NCBI RefSeq assembly: GCF_028826105.1
Contig: NZ_JAQGPL010000001.1
Location: 5,277,501 to 5,341,500, forward strand
Direction of reading: 5' to 3'
DNA from: Paenibacillus humicola
GTDB taxonomy: Bacteria; Bacillota; Bacilli; Paenibacillales; Paenibacillaceae
Length of the DNA stretch: 64,000 nucleotides
The position numbers were made by a program, and so were the translations under genes. Position 1 is the stretch's first letter; the number at the start of each line of letters is the position of its first letter. Positions 40,334 to 53,300 of the stretch are shown here, one piece after another. Below the pieces are notes generated by a model. That model was not told where the DNA came from. It did no database searches and worked only from the letters and a program-made list of their open reading frames with translations.

Positions 40334-42811
40334 ATGAGAAACGATAAGCTTCCCAAGAAAAAAAATACTGCCCTGGATTTTTCGCTGATTCAATGGCTTG
40401 GCATTATTCTTGTCTCCCTTTTTTTTATCGTATCCCCGTTTTACCAAGGTTTGTTTAATGGATATCAAGTAGGGTACGAAGATAAATTATACGGCGCCAT
40501 GCTAGCTGTTTTCGCTACATTAGTTGTTATGGCCATCTTTCTTTTTATGAAATGGCAGCTGAACAACTACAAATCCCTTTTATCAATTGGTATCTTGCTT
40601 CTACCTGTCGTATATTTCTTTGCATCCTTTCATGCAGCTTCGGAGCATTTCGCTCGAATTATGATTTTGAACTATTTCGTTCTAGCCGCGTTTTATATTT
40701 TTGGACTATATTTAATAAATTCAAACGAAACAAAGACGTGGTTTGTTTCGTTTATACAATTAAGCGGCTATGTAATAGTGGTTTTCGGTCTATTAAATCT
40801 CTTTGGACAAGTTCATTATACCGATGCATTGTGGTTAGCAGATGGCCGAACGTATAGACTCACATCCGTTTTTCAATATTCAAATACATACGCCGGGTTC
40901 CTTGTTGCATTGTTCCTGGCCTGTCTCTATTTCATTGTCTTCACTAAACGATGGTATATAAGAATGATGCACGCTGTTATGCTTGTGCCCTTGTTCACAT
41001 CATTCATGCTTACATACTCTCGTGGCGCAATCGTAATCCTTCCGTTTCTTGTGTTGATTATTTTGCCGTTTTTTAGGATGGTTCGTCAAATCTCATATCT
41101 ACTGTACATGGTATTGTCGATTCTTTCAACTTTCATCATTTTAAGTAAGATTACAACAAATTACGATAAAATCGCACGAATCGTACAACCGAAAGCCGCT
41201 GGTTCACCTGCTCATACGATACCTTTCTGGCAACAAATGGCTTTACAAAGCTGGCTTCTCGTAATCGTTACTTCAATTGTTACGGCTTTAGCTGTATTTG
41301 CCTGCAATCAATGGGTGGTTCCATGGTTCGAGAAGAAACTCTCTTCCTTGAGTTTACGAAAAGGGTCCGTTTTTGTTATCCCTATTATTGTTGTTGGCAT
41401 TGGAGTTATACTTTCAATTTTAGTCATCAGCAGTGGAGAAATTCAAAAATTGCTGCCTGAACAGATCGCTCAGCGCCTGGAGAATATCAACTTTGATCAG
41501 CACAGTGTTTTGGAAAGGGAGACCTTTTATCGGGACGCATTTAAGGTTATTCGGGATTATCCAATACTAGGTACGGGTGGTGGCGGATGGGCGACTATTT
41601 ATCAGAAATACCAGAGCAATCCCTATTCAAGCAATCAAGCTCACAGTTATTTTATTCAAACGCTGGTTGAAGTTGGAGTTATAGGTTTTGTCATTGTACT
41701 CGCCATGATTGCAATTTCCTATATCCTTTTTATTCGGTTGTATATTAAGCATAAAAATCTTCAAGGCAGTCAATTTTTCTTTTTCATCGTTTCGCTGTCG
41801 CTCTTGGCGCATAGCATGATCGATTTCGATATGAGTTATCTTTATTACAGCAGTCTAGTATTCTTCTGTCTGGGTGCTATGTTGGCCCCATATGGAAGTG
41901 AATTGATTATCGTTAAATGGAATGAATATAGCAACAGCAAGTACAAATATATTTTCCCGGCATCAGTAGCTCTTCTGTCTATCATCTTATTCTCTTGGAC
42001 CATGCGCCTACACAATGCCAATCAATACTACGATCAGGCTTTGGCAAATGCGAGTAAAGGAAACGCAACATTGGATAATCTTTTGCCGGATATCGACAAG
42101 GCCATTAAAATCACGCCTGATCATCCCACTTATACATTAACTAAAGTTAGTTTGCTAAGTCAGGCCTATCAACAAACACATAATCAAACCTATTTGCAGC
42201 AAGCGAAAACCGCTCTTGACCGGCTTGTACCTTATGAGCCTTATAATCATGATTTGATTTTGGCTCAATATCGCAACTTTAAAGATTTAGGAGCGTATAA
42301 TAATGCAATCAATTCCTTAAAAGAAGGGATTAGTAAATTTCCCTGGGATATTAATTTTTATGAAGCAGCCATGCTAGAATACTTTGTTGACGGTCAAGCG
42401 GATTTAAGTACTGAGCCGGATGAATCTAAAAGTGTTTGGAATCAGGCACTTAATTTGTATAAAGAAGTTTTGAGCCGAATTGATAAACTTAAAGATTTGC
42501 CAAAGGAACAACTGCCTGGCCGACCATTTGAACTTACACCTACCATTCGGCTGGCTATTGGCGGAATCTACTATTTTACGAAAGACTATCAACAAGCCAT
42601 AAAGGTTCTAGAACCAATGAGAACTGAACCATTAACAGGCAACGATCCGTCGGTGAACTATACTACTAATCGTGCTGGTGTAAGGTATTATTTAGCTTCT
42701 CTTCACAAAACGGGAAAAGACGACTTGGATCTACAAAAGAAGTTGATTAGCTCGGATCCCAATGAAAAAATAACGTTGGATCAAGTAGAGGAATCGGTTG
42801 GTGCACGTTGA
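40334..42811 (+). CDS. O-antigen ligase/polymerase-like membrane protein with C-terminal helical repeats
   Basis: This 825-residue protein has about 12 membrane helices in residues 20-560 and then a soluble C-terminal region (about 570-825) of TPR-like helices. Wzy_C/WaaL motifs are present: FQYSNTYAGFL, LTYSRGAIVIL and, in the large external loop, SNQAHSYFIQTLVEVGVIG with the conserved histidine. Such enzymes transfer lipid-linked glycan to an acceptor; in S-layer clusters the homologue (WsaB, WsfB) is thought to move the glycan onto the S-layer protein. It is read away from wzm and toward the SLH protein gene. AAGGAG precedes ATG 40334. Ligase versus polymerase activity cannot be decided from sequence. 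Confidence 0.85.
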   Translation: MRNDKLPKKKNTALDFSLIQWLGIILVSLFFIVSPFYQGLFNGYQVGYEDKLYGAMLAVFATLVVMAIFLFMKWQLNNYKSLLSIGILLLPVVYFFASFHAASEHFARIMILNYFVLAAFYIFGLYLINSNETKTWFVSFIQLSGYVIVVFGLLNLFGQVHYTDALWLADGRTYRLTSVFQYSNTYAGFLVALFLACLYFIVFTKRWYIRMMHAVMLVPLFTSFMLTYSRGAIVILPFLVLIILPFFRMVRQISYLLYMVLSILSTFIILSKITTNYDKIARIVQPKAAGSPAHTIPFWQQMALQSWLLVIVTSIVTALAVFACNQWVVPWFEKKLSSLSLRKGSVFVIPIIVVGIGVILSILVISSGEIQKLLPEQIAQRLENINFDQHSVLERETFYRDAFKVIRDYPILGTGGGGWATIYQKYQSNPYSSNQAHSYFIQTLVEVGVIGFVIVLAMIAISYILFIRLYIKHKNLQGSQFFFFIVSLSLLAHSMIDFDMSYLYYSSLVFFCLGAMLAPYGSELIIVKWNEYSNSKYKYIFPASVALLSIILFSWTMRLHNANQYYDQALANASKGNATLDNLLPDIDKAIKITPDHPTYTLTKVSLLSQAYQQTHNQTYLQQAKTALDRLVPYEPYNHDLILAQYRNFKDLGAYNNAINSLKEGISKFPWDINFYEAAMLEYFVDGQADLSTEPDESKSVWNQALNLYKEVLSRIDKLKDLPKEQLPGRPFELTPTIRLAIGGIYYFTKDYQQAIKVLEPMRTEPLTGNDPSVNYTTNRAGVRYYLASLHKTGKDDLDLQKKLISSDPNEKITLDQVEESVGAR

Positions 42812-43006
42812 TTATTCGTAAATAATATACTTTAGACGCTTTATGCATAAACAATTACAAATTCTTTACCGATAAATATTTGTGAAAGTATTTGGGACAT
42901 TGCGAAACTCCTAGTTATGAACCAATGTTTTGAAATTTGCTCGACAAATTTATATATTTTCTTTCTATTTACAAATATTGATCTTTTTTTCTTCCATGAT
43001 CTAGTA

Positions 43007-43012
43007 TATAAT
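43007..43012 (+). promoter_or_regulatory. Candidate -10 of the SLH protein gene
   Basis: Consensus TATAAT, 53 bases before the start. The 17 bases upstream lead into a T-run rather than a recognisable -35. The rest of 42812-43006 is AT-rich with no other signal I can support. Confidence 0.4.
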
Positions 43013-43065
43013 TCGTTTTCGTAGATGATGAGATATTCTTCATTTTAATGAAAGGAGGTGAAAAC

Positions 43066-44643
43066 ATGAAAAAACTGGTCTTGAAAAAGACCGCTGGATT
43101 GATTGTCCTTTTAATGACGATCACGATGCTTGTACCGATCATTGCTTTTGCCAGCGCTGGTTTCCAAAATATCACCAGCAGCAACGGATCTGTGTCCGGA
43201 CAAGTTTACGTATCTCAGGATGTATACGATCAGCTTAAATCTCAGAACAATAGCGTACAGGTTGAGGTGTATGCTGAAAATGGCTTCCATTGGACCATTG
43301 ACACTACATACTCAAACTCTGCTGCAGGTAGCGTTTACTTCGATTTTGATGTGCCGAGTAATGTTTACCCGGAATATAGCAAATTGAGGTTCAATTATTT
43401 CTACCCAGGCAGTGATGTCATTTCTGATGTTTACTACGATCGTAACTACTATGGTAGCGGTGGTTACTATGGTGGCGGAGGATCATCCAGCGGTCCGATC
43501 GTTGTTTTTGAAAATGGTAACGTCGATGCAGCCAGCCTTATTGCTGCACTGCAAGCTGACGGAACGGCGACAATTACGACCGATATTGAAACTCTCTACC
43601 TGCCAGCTAATGCTCTGGTCGGCGGTAAATCACTGACGATTAAAAACAGCGAAGGCGTTACGTACACCCTTCCCATTGGCGCGCTTGACCTCCGAAAACT
43701 GGCTGACTCCGTTGGAGTTGATCTTTCTACTTTGGTCATTCGTGTCGATATGAAAAAGGTAACGGGCGATGACGCAACGGAAGTTGCAAATGCTGTTTAT
43801 AAAGTTGGTGAATCTGTCGCTCCAGTTTACGATTTCAATGTCGTGGCACAAGGCAGCGGTAAGGAGCAAGAAGTCAACTTTGGTCAATACGTTTCTCGTC
43901 AGCTTCCGTTGTCTGAAACTGTAACCGATACGACTTATAACCTGACAGGCGTTATGTTTAATCCGGATACAAACGAGTTGAACTTTGTTCCGACTACGTT
44001 TGCAACGGAGGATGGCAAAACGACTGCAACGTTGATGCGTAACGGTAACAGCATCTACACGGTTGTGAATGTGAAGCCTGTATCCTTCACGGATATGGTC
44101 GGTAACTGGGCGCAGAAAGACGTGACCACTCTGGCATCGAAGCTGATCGTTGAAGGAACGGGCGCTAACAAGTTCGAACCGAAACGGAATATCACTCGTG
44201 CCGAGTTTGCAGCAATGGTCGTTCGTTCGTTGGGTCTTGACGCTTCCGGAACTGCATCCTTCAAAGATGTAGCTTCGAACCAATGGTATGCCGGTTCTGT
44301 AGCAGCTGCTGCTGACGCTGGTATCATCAAAGGCTACGAAGATGGCAGCTTCAAACCGAACGCGAACATTACCCGCAAAGAAGTGGCAGCTATGGTCGTT
44401 CGTGCTATGGCTTATGCCGGTAAAGACGTGAAGCTGTCCGACGCTGATGTGTCTGCAGCTCTTGCTAAATATACCGACGCTGCTTCTCTTGGCTGGGCGA
44501 AAGCCGAAGTCGCTGCAGCGATCAAGTCCGGTATTGTACTTGGCCAAACCTCCACGCAAGTGGTCGGCGACGCTAACGCAAACCGCGCTGAAGCCGCTAC
44601 AATGATTATCCGTTTTCTCAGCAACGTTGGATTCATTAACTAA
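43066..44643 (+). CDS. Exported SLH-domain surface protein
   Basis: This 525-residue protein has a Sec signal peptide (MKKLVLKK, then a hydrophobic core; cleavage near AFASA, about residue 32) and three C-terminal SLH repeats (about 341-398, 399-455 and 471-525). The first two repeats carry TRAE-like motifs (ITRAE, ITRKE); the third has ANRAE. SLH repeats bind pyruvylated secondary cell wall polymer. The N-terminal part is beta-rich with a short Gly/Tyr segment (about 123-144, YYGSGGYYGGGG), a candidate flexible or glycosylated region. ATG 43066 has AAAGGAGGTG 5 bases upstream. It lies beside the ligase-like gene, so it may be an acceptor of the glycan; it is shorter than most major S-layer proteins. 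Confidence 0.88.
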   Translation: MKKLVLKKTAGLIVLLMTITMLVPIIAFASAGFQNITSSNGSVSGQVYVSQDVYDQLKSQNNSVQVEVYAENGFHWTIDTTYSNSAAGSVYFDFDVPSNVYPEYSKLRFNYFYPGSDVISDVYYDRNYYGSGGYYGGGGSSSGPIVVFENGNVDAASLIAALQADGTATITTDIETLYLPANALVGGKSLTIKNSEGVTYTLPIGALDLRKLADSVGVDLSTLVIRVDMKKVTGDDATEVANAVYKVGESVAPVYDFNVVAQGSGKEQEVNFGQYVSRQLPLSETVTDTTYNLTGVMFNPDTNELNFVPTTFATEDGKTTATLMRNGNSIYTVVNVKPVSFTDMVGNWAQKDVTTLASKLIVEGTGANKFEPKRNITRAEFAAMVVRSLGLDASGTASFKDVASNQWYAGSVAAAADAGIIKGYEDGSFKPNANITRKEVAAMVVRAMAYAGKDVKLSDADVSAALAKYTDAASLGWAKAEVAAAIKSGIVLGQTSTQVVGDANANRAEAATMIIRFLSNVGFIN

Positions 44644-44654
44644 TAATCCATCGG

Positions 44655-44687
44655 ATAGCGCTCCCGAAAGGGGGCGCTATTTTTTTT
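44655..44687 (+). terminator. Terminator of the SLH protein gene
   Basis: TAGCGCTCCC pairs with GGGGGCGCTA around a GAAA-type loop, followed by eight T. It begins about 12 bases after the stop codon. Confidence 0.92.
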
Positions 44688-44690
44688 GCA

Positions 44691-45372
44691 TAGGAGATAC
44701 CGTTGGTATGGTAAATCGATTTAAATTTATGTATAGATTTCCCTTGCTTCAATCGTATAACGAAATGTAAGTTGTATTCAGAAATCATGTGGTTCAGCTA
44801 CACTCCCACTTCATGGAATATTGGTCCTAAGTAAATAATGGAAGTTCCTTTACTAATACAGGGGGTAAATATGTTGTAGGTTGGCACTAATAAAAAGTAG
44901 GATCTTGGTCATGATCGATAGATATCGTGTTTCTCAGGTGGCAAGTCTTTGGATCAGGGTCATGGGTTTTTGCGGTTGTTACAGAATCCGGAGGACGGGC
45001 ACGATACCGCCTTCCGTCGCAATCGCCGCCGCTTCATTCGTCAATCTGGCCTCGATTTGTAGTTTTACGAGAGACGATGCGAAAGTTGTATCAGGACCAG
45101 GCACAAGGAATCTTTATGTTGATGTACGAGCTACTACAAGGGTAGATGGAGGCCTATAACACGCGAACGAAATATTTCAAAACAGCTTTTGTTTACTCCG
45201 TAGCCGACTGACCGCCATCATGCAGCGAAAACACCGTGAAATGACAGCTGTGAATGGTACGCAAAGAATGGCTCCCACACATGCATCCAGCCGTTTCCTA
45301 TTAACGCACAATCGCACCTGTGGGGAATTTACCTATATGTACAGGTACCAGCTCACTCACATGGCGCCAATA
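44691..45372. other. Stretch without a recognisable gene
   Basis: About 680 bases between the SLH terminator and the tuf terminator. Short open frames on the plus strand (44881-45159, 44927-45145, 45220-45420) lack ribosome binding sites and resemble nothing I know. The first part is AT-rich, the second more G+C-rich. It may be debris from the insertion that split tuf from rpsJ, but no transposase or inverted repeat is visible. Confidence 0.5.
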
Positions 45373-45404
45373 AAGAAAAGAGCATCCCCGAAGGAATGCT
45401 CTTT
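45373..45404 (-). terminator. Terminator of the str operon after tuf
   Basis: On the minus strand AAAGAGCATTCC pairs with GGGATGCTCTTTT across a TTCG-type loop and runs into T-rich sequence. It lies 26 bases after the tuf stop. Confidence 0.88.
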
Positions 45405-45430
45405 AGATGTGCGGCTGTAGCCGCGGGTAA

Positions 45431-46621
45431 TTATTTTTGAATCGTTGCAACAGCGCCGGCGCCTACGGTGCGGCCGCCTTCGCGAATTGCGAAGCGAGTG
45501 CCTTCTTCGATGGCGATTGGAGCGATCAGCTCAACCGTTACCGTGATGTTGTCGCCAGGCATAACCATTTCCGTGCCTTCCGGCAGGTTGATGATGCCCG
45601 TTACGTCCGTTGTACGGAAGTAGAATTGGGGACGGTAGCCAGTGAAGAACGGCTTGTGACGGCCACCTTCTTCTTTCGTCAGGACGTAGATTTGAGCGGT
45701 GAAGTTCGTGTGCGGTTTAACCGAACCCGGCTTCGCCAATACTTGGCCGCGCTCGATTTCTTTACGGTCAACACCACGGAGCAGTGCGCCGATGTTGTCG
45801 CCGGCTTGAGCGGAGTCAAGCAGTTTACGGAACATTTCAACGCCCGTAACGACGGATTTTTTCGTTTCTTCGTTGAGACCTACGATTTCGATCTCATCGC
45901 CTACTTTAACCGTACCGCGCTCTACGCGACCCGTAGCAACGGTACCGCGGCCCGTAATCGTGAACACGTCCTCGACCGGCATAAGGAACGGCTTTTCCGT
46001 GTCGCGCTCAGGCGTCGGAATGTAGGTATCGATTTGCTCGAACAGCTCAACGATTTTGTCAGCCCAAGGGCCGTCCGGATTGGACAGAGCTTCACGAGCT
46101 GCGCCGCGAACGATCGGCGTATCGTCGCCCGGGAATTCATACTCGTTCAGCAGGTCGCGAACTTCCATTTCAACGAGCTCAAGCAGCTCTTCGTCTTCAA
46201 CCATGTCGCACTTGTTCAGGAATACGACAATGTACGGTACGCCTACCTGACGGGAGAGCAGAATGTGCTCGCGCGTTTGCGGCATCGGGCCGTCAGCTGC
46301 GGATACAACGAGAATTGCGCCGTCCATTTGAGCAGCACCGGTGATCATGTTTTTAACATAGTCGGCGTGACCCGGGCAGTCAACGTGAGCATAGTGGCGG
46401 TTAGGCGTTTCATACTCAACGTGAGCCGTCGAGATCGTGATACCGCGCTCGCGCTCTTCCGGAGCTTTGTCGATTTGGTCGAATGCTACAGCAGCACCGC
46501 CGTATTTTTTGGAAAGTACCGTCGTGATGGCCGCTGTCAGCGTCGTTTTACCATGGTCAACGTGACCGATCGTACCAATGTTAACGTGCGGTTTGTTACG
46601 TTCAAATTTAGCCTTAGCCAT
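45431..46621 (-). CDS. tuf: Elongation factor Tu
   Basis: EF-Tu of 396 residues, which delivers aminoacyl-tRNA to the ribosome. GTPase motifs are [10 protein letters not shown] (G1), DCPGHADY (G3) and [10 protein letters not shown] (G4). It begins [19 protein letters not shown] and ends [20 protein letters not shown] precedes the ATG. Last gene of the str operon. Confidence 0.99.
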   Translation of the reverse strand: MAKAKFERNKPHVNIGTIGHVDHGKTTLTAAITTVLSKKYGGAAVAFDQIDKAPEERERGITISTAHVEYETPNRHYAHVDCPGHADYVKNMITGAAQMDGAILVVSAADGPMPQTREHILLSRQVGVPYIVVFLNKCDMVEDEELLELVEMEVRDLLNEYEFPGDDTPIVRGAAREALSNPDGPWADKIVELFEQIDTYIPTPERDTEKPFLMPVEDVFTITGRGTVATGRVERGTVKVGDEIEIVGLNEETKKSVVTGVEMFRKLLDSAQAGDNIGALLRGVDRKEIERGQVLAKPGSVKPHTNFTAQIYVLTKEEGGRHKPFFTGYRPQFYFRTTDVTGIINLPEGTEMVMPGDNITVTVELIAPIAIEEGTRFAIREGGRTVGAGAVATIQK

Positions 46622-46732
46622 TGAACTTTTTCCTCCTTAATATTAGGAAATGTGTATGTGATCGGCGGGTTTAAGCGGCTAATCGCCGCCTTCCCCTGCC
46701 AAAGTACAACTTATCCGCTGCGAAAATCCGAA

Positions 46733-48811
<2,079 letters not shown>

Positions 48812-48840
48812 GATTTCGTCTCCTTTCGATTATGCGAATC

Positions 48841-49311
48841 CTACCAACGGTAGTGTGCGAATGCTTTATTCGCTTCTGCCATTTTGTGCGTGTCTTCGCG
48901 TCTTTTCACCGATGCGCCCGTATTGTTGGATGCGTCGATAATTTCTGCCGCCAGACGCTCCTCCATCGTTTTCTCGCCGCGGTTGCGGGAGTAGTTGACG
49001 AGCCAGCGGAGACCAAGCGACGTGCGTCGCTCTGGCTTTACTTCTACCGGGACCTGATAGTTGGAGCCGCCTACCCGGCGCGCTTTAACTTCAAGTACAG
49101 GCATAATATTTTTGATAGCCGCTTCGAATACTTCCATCGGGTCTTTACCCGTGCGCTCGTTGATCAGCGTGAACGCATCATACAAAATCGTCTGCGCTAC
49201 GCCGCGTTTGCCGTCGATCATGATGCGGTTAATCAAACGCGTTACCAGCTTGCTGTTATAAAGCGGATCCGGAAGTACATCACGTTTCGGTACTGGACCT
49301 TTGCGTGGCAT
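48841..49311 (-). CDS. rpsG: 30S ribosomal protein S7
   Basis: S7 of 156 residues, beginning [19 protein letters not shown], the primary binder of the 16S 3' domain near the E site. It ends [13 protein letters not shown]. It lies 60 bases after rpsL. Confidence 0.98.
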   Translation of the reverse strand: MPRKGPVPKRDVLPDPLYNSKLVTRLINRIMIDGKRGVAQTILYDAFTLINERTGKDPMEVFEAAIKNIMPVLEVKARRVGGSNYQVPVEVKPERRTSLGLRWLVNYSRNRGEKTMEERLAAEIIDASNNTGASVKRREDTHKMAEANKAFAHYRW

Positions 49312-49371
49312 GAGGTAATCCCCCTTTCACCAAGTATTAGCATTGATTTGCATGAAATAACCTCATGCGAT

Positions 49372-49791
49372 TTATTTTTTCGCTTTCGCGCGTTTCGTTC
49401 CGTATTTCGAACGAGCTTGTTTCCGGTTGTTTACGCCTGCCGTATCGAGCGCGCCGCGAACGATATGGTAACGTACACCCGGAAGGTCTTTTACCCGTCC
49501 GCCGCGAATCAATACGACACTGTGCTCTTGCAGGTTATGTCCGATACCCGGAATGTAAGCCGTAACCTCAACGCGGTTCGACAAGCGAACCCTTGCGTAT
49601 TTACGCAGCGCGGAGTTCGGTTTTTTCGGCGTCATCGTACCGACGCGAGTGCAGACACCGCGTTTTTGCGGAGCGCTGATATCCGTTGCCTCGCGTTTCA
49701 GAGCGTTGAATCCTCTTTGCAGGGCCGGCGATTTCGATTTGACGATTTTCGCTTCACGGCCTTTGCGTACCAGCTGGTTGATTGTTGGCAT
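49372..49791 (-). CDS. rpsL: 30S ribosomal protein S12
   Basis: S12 of 139 residues, beginning [17 protein letters not shown]. The decoding loop reads [11 protein letters not shown], the wild-type streptomycin-sensitive sequence, and the second loop reads [12 protein letters not shown]. It is the first ribosomal protein gene after rplGB. Confidence 0.98.
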   Translation of the reverse strand: MPTINQLVRKGREAKIVKSKSPALQRGFNALKREATDISAPQKRGVCTRVGTMTPKKPNSALRKYARVRLSNRVEVTAYIPGIGHNLQEHSVVLIRGGRVKDLPGVRYHIVRGALDTAGVNNRKQARSKYGTKRAKAKK

Positions 49792-49923
49792 GCTGCCACC
49801 CCCTTCCCATATTGTAAAACAAACAATCTTAACGGCTCATTTTAAGCCCACAGATCCAGGCGGTTCATAAAGAGACAAACGAAAATTTTTGCGCGCTTCG
49901 ATAAGCGGCAAAAACGATAACGT

Positions 49924-50154
49924 TTATTCGATGTCCGGTATTTCAGCCGCCATAGCAGCGCCGACGTCAATACCGCAGGTTTCCCCGAGATTCTTCATTG
50001 TGTCGATCCATTGGACCGGCACTCCCGCCGTTTTGCAGAGTCGGACAATCGTTTCCTTCATCTGCGAATCCGCATCTTGCGCAACATAGACGCGAACGGC
50101 TTTGCGCTGCTCCACCATTCTCGCCGTTTGCTTACTGCCAACCGCATACTGCAT
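49924..50154 (-). CDS. rplGB: L7Ae-family ribosomal protein YbxF-like
   Basis: A 76-residue L7Ae/L30e-fold protein, close to the 82-residue B. subtilis YbxF that binds kink-turn RNA. It starts MQYAVGSKQTARMVEQRKAV, and the family core is visible as VYVAQDAD and IDTMKNLGETCGIDVGAA. ATG 50154 has GGAGG 11 bases upstream. Position between rpoC and rpsL is conserved in Bacillales. It heads the str operon behind a strong promoter. Confidence 0.93.
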   Translation of the reverse strand: MQYAVGSKQTARMVEQRKAVRVYVAQDADSQMKETIVRLCKTAGVPVQWIDTMKNLGETCGIDVGAAMAAEIPDIE

Positions 50155-50197
50155 GCTTATCCCGTCCTCCGGGCAATGCATTTAGGCACACTACGAT

Positions 50198-50227
50198 ATA
50201 GTAGCATTCCGCCTAGCGATATGTCAA
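50198..50227 (-). promoter_or_regulatory. Sigma-A promoter of rplGB-rpsL-rpsG-fusA-tuf
   Basis: Consensus TTGACA (50222-50227), an 18-base spacer and TACTAT (50198-50203) on the minus strand, with an extended -10 TG one base upstream. It lies about 44 bases before rplGB. Confidence 0.8.
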
Positions 50228-50284
50228 GCAAGTTTCCTGGTGCCAAATGAATAGATTTCGTAAAACGAAATGTTCGCTGAAAAT

Positions 50285-50342
50285 GTGCGCAGCGAACGGC
50301 TGTCCGGCATAATATCGACCGCATGACAGCCGCTCATTGCAC
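50285..50342 (-). terminator. Large stem-loop between rpoC and rplGB
   Basis: On the transcript the arms GTGC..GAGCGGCTGTC and GACAGCCG..GC.GCAC pair around a loop of about 20 bases. It is followed by ATTTTC. However, it lies upstream (5') of rpoC's stop only in coordinate terms: in transcription order str comes after rpoC, and this element lies between the str promoter and rpoC at the rpoC end, 28 bases beyond the rpoC stop codon side. I read it as a stem-loop on the rplGB-distal side; terminator activity is uncertain because of the weak T-run. Confidence 0.4.
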
Positions 50343-50371
50343 ACGTTAAAGGTAAACCTCGTTAACGTTCG

Positions 50372-53300
50372 TTACTCGATCGTCACCGCATCTTCTTCCA
50401 ATTGATCGTCCATTTGCTCCAGCTCGTCATCCATGCCGGCAAAACGAATGTTGCGATATCGGGTCATGCCGGTCCCTGCAGGAATCAGCTTGCCGATAAT
50501 GACATTCTCTTTCAAGCCGAGCAGTTGGTCGACTTTCCCTTTGATGGCCGCATCCGTCAGCACGCGGGTCGTCTCCTGGAAGGAAGCGGCGGACAAGAAC
50601 GAGTCCGTTTCAAGCGACGCTTTCGTAATCCCGAGCAGTACCGGCTTGGCGACCGCAGGCTCGCGCCCGGACAGAATGACTTCCCGGTTCGCGGCTTCGT
50701 ACTCGTGAATATCAACGAAGGAGCCCGGCAGCAAGGTCGTCTCTCCGGCGTCGACGATGCGAATCTTGCGCAGCATCTGCTTGATCATGACTTCAACGTG
50801 TTTATCGTTGATTTCAACGCCCTGGTTCCGGTAAACGCGCTGAACTTCCTGCAAAATATAGTTCTGAACGCCGCGAATCCCTTTGATTCGAAGCATATCC
50901 TTCGGGTCGATCGAACCGTCCGTCAATTCGTCGCCCGCCTCGACATGCTGACCCTTAACCACGCGAATGCGCGAACCGTAGCTGACGGAATACACTTTCG
51001 ATTCCGCTTCGCCCTGCACTTCGATCTCACGGCGGTCTTTCGTCTCCCGGATATCCTTGATCACGCCGTCAAGCTCGGTAATGATCGCCTGGCCTTTCGG
51101 ATTGCGCGCTTCAAACAGCTCCTGAATCCGCGGCAAACCTTGCGTGATATCGTCGCCGGCAACGCCGCCGGTGTGGAAGGTACGCATCGTCAGCTGGGTT
51201 CCCGGCTCACCGATCGATTGAGCGGCAATAATGCCGACCGCTTCACCGATCTCGACGAATTTGCCTGTAGCCAAGTTGCGCCCATAGCAGATTTTACATA
51301 CGCCATGACGCGCGCGGCAGCTGAGAACGGAGCGAATCTGCAGCTTCTCGATGTCTGCGGCAACGATGGCTTCCGCTTTATTCGAATCGATCAGCTCGTT
51401 GCGGTGGACGATAATCTCGCCCGTCTGCGGATGGCGGATCGTTTCGAACGAATAGCGGCCCTCGATGCGGTCGTACAAATCCTCGATGACCTCTTTGCCG
51501 TCCTGGATCTTGCTGACGGTAAATCCTTTATCCGTACCGCAGTCTTCCTCGCGGACGATCACATCCTGCGCAACGTCGACAAGACGGCGGGTAAGATAAC
51601 CCGAGTCCGCGGTCCGCAGCGCCGTATCGGCGAGACCTTTTCGCGCGCCGTGCGTCGAGATGAAGTACTCGAGGACGGTCAGGCCTTCGCGGAAGTTCGA
51701 CTTGATCGGCAGCTCGATAATCCGTCCGGACGGGTTGGCCATCAGGCCCCGCATGCCGCCGAGCTGGGTAATCTGCGATTTGTTGCCCCGCGCTTTCGAA
51801 TCCACCATGAGCATGATGGAGTTGTAGCGGTCCATCGATTTCATGAGGACATCGGTAATTTGATCTTTTGCTTTGCTCCAAATTTCAATAACCCGGTCGT
51901 AACGCTCTTCATTCGTAATCAAGCCGCGGCGGTACTGGTTCGTGACCACTTTGACCTTATCTTCCGATTCCTGCAGCAGCTGCTGCTTCTCCTGCGGCAC
52001 GATAACGTCGGAGACGGCAATCGTAATGCCGGCGCGGGTCGAATACGTAAAGCCGAGCTGCTTGATCCGGTCGAGAATGACCGACGTAAGCGTCGTATGG
52101 TAACGGCGGAAGCATTCGGCAATAATTTGGCCGAGGTATTCCTTGCCCACCGCGCCCATTTGCGGAACGTTGTTCATAAACGCGCTCAAATCGGCGCCTT
52201 TTTCGTAAACAAAATATTTGTCCGGCGTCCCCTGCAGCAGGTTCACTTTGGTCGGCTCGTTGATGTACGGGAACGTATCCGGGAAAATCTCGTTAAAGAT
52301 CACTTTACCGACGGTTGTCGAAATAAGCGACTTCTGCTGGTCTTCGGTAAAGTTTGCTTTGTTCAGCACGCGAACGGGCATGAAAATACGGGCATGAAGT
52401 GAGACGATCCCGCGCTGATAAGACGAAATCGCTTCGTTCACGGACGAGAATACCGAGCCGCTGCCTTTCGCTTCCTTGTTGTCCATCGTCAGATAATAGC
52501 TGCCGAGGACCATGTCCTGCGAAGGCGTAACGACCGGCTTGCCGTCTTTCGGGTTCAAAATGTTGCCGGACGCCAGCATCAGAAGACGCGCTTCGGCCTG
52601 CGCTTCTGCGGACAAAGGAACGTGAACGGCCATCTGGTCACCGTCGAAGTCCGCGTTATAAGCGGTACAAACGAGCGGATGCAGCTTAATCGCGCGTCCT
52701 TCGACCAAAATCGGCTCGAAGGCCTGGATGCCAAGACGGTGAAGCGTAGGGGCACGGTTCAGCAGCACCGGATGCTCCTTGATTACTTCCTCGAGGACAT
52801 CCCATACTTCTGGACTGACGCGTTCAACTTTCCGTTTTGCGCTCTTAATGTTGTGTGCGAGCCCTTTGTTCACGAGCTCCTTCATGACGAATGGCTTGAA
52901 CAGCTCAAGCGCCATTTCCTTCGGCAGGCCGCACTGATACATTTTCAGGCTCGGCCCGACGACGATAACGGAACGTCCGGAATAGTCGACGCGTTTGCCG
53001 AGCAGATTTTGACGGAAACGGCCCTGCTTGCCTTTCAGCATATGGCTGAGCGATTTGAGCGGACGGTTGCCGGGACCGGTAACCGGACGGCCGCGACGAC
53101 CGTTGTCGATCAGCGCGTCTACGGCTTCCTGCAGCATCCGCTTCTCGTTCTGCACAATGATGTCGGGAGCGCCCAAATCGAGCAGACGCTTCAGACGGTT
53201 GTTCCGGTTAATGACACGGCGGTACAGGTCGTTCAAGTCGGACGTTGCAAAACGGCCGCCATCCAGCTGCACCATCGGGCGAAGCTCCGGCGGAATAACC

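Noticed and set aside
44881..45159. Short plus-strand frames between the SLH gene and tuf
   Set aside because: There is no ribosome binding site and no recognisable family, and frames of this length occur by chance.
49860..49923. Hairpin TTTTTGC-CGCTT/AAGCG-CGCAAAAA between rplGB and rpsL as a terminator
   Set aside because: It has no T-run of its own after the stem and lies inside an operon; it may only be local structure.
50402..52402. Long open frame on the plus strand opposite rpoC; similar ones opposite rpoB (54509-56491), secY (13107-14387), sat (4724-5902) and salA (2499-3779)
   Set aside because: They are antisense to highly conserved genes in G+C-rich DNA, lack binding sites and show no recognisable protein features.
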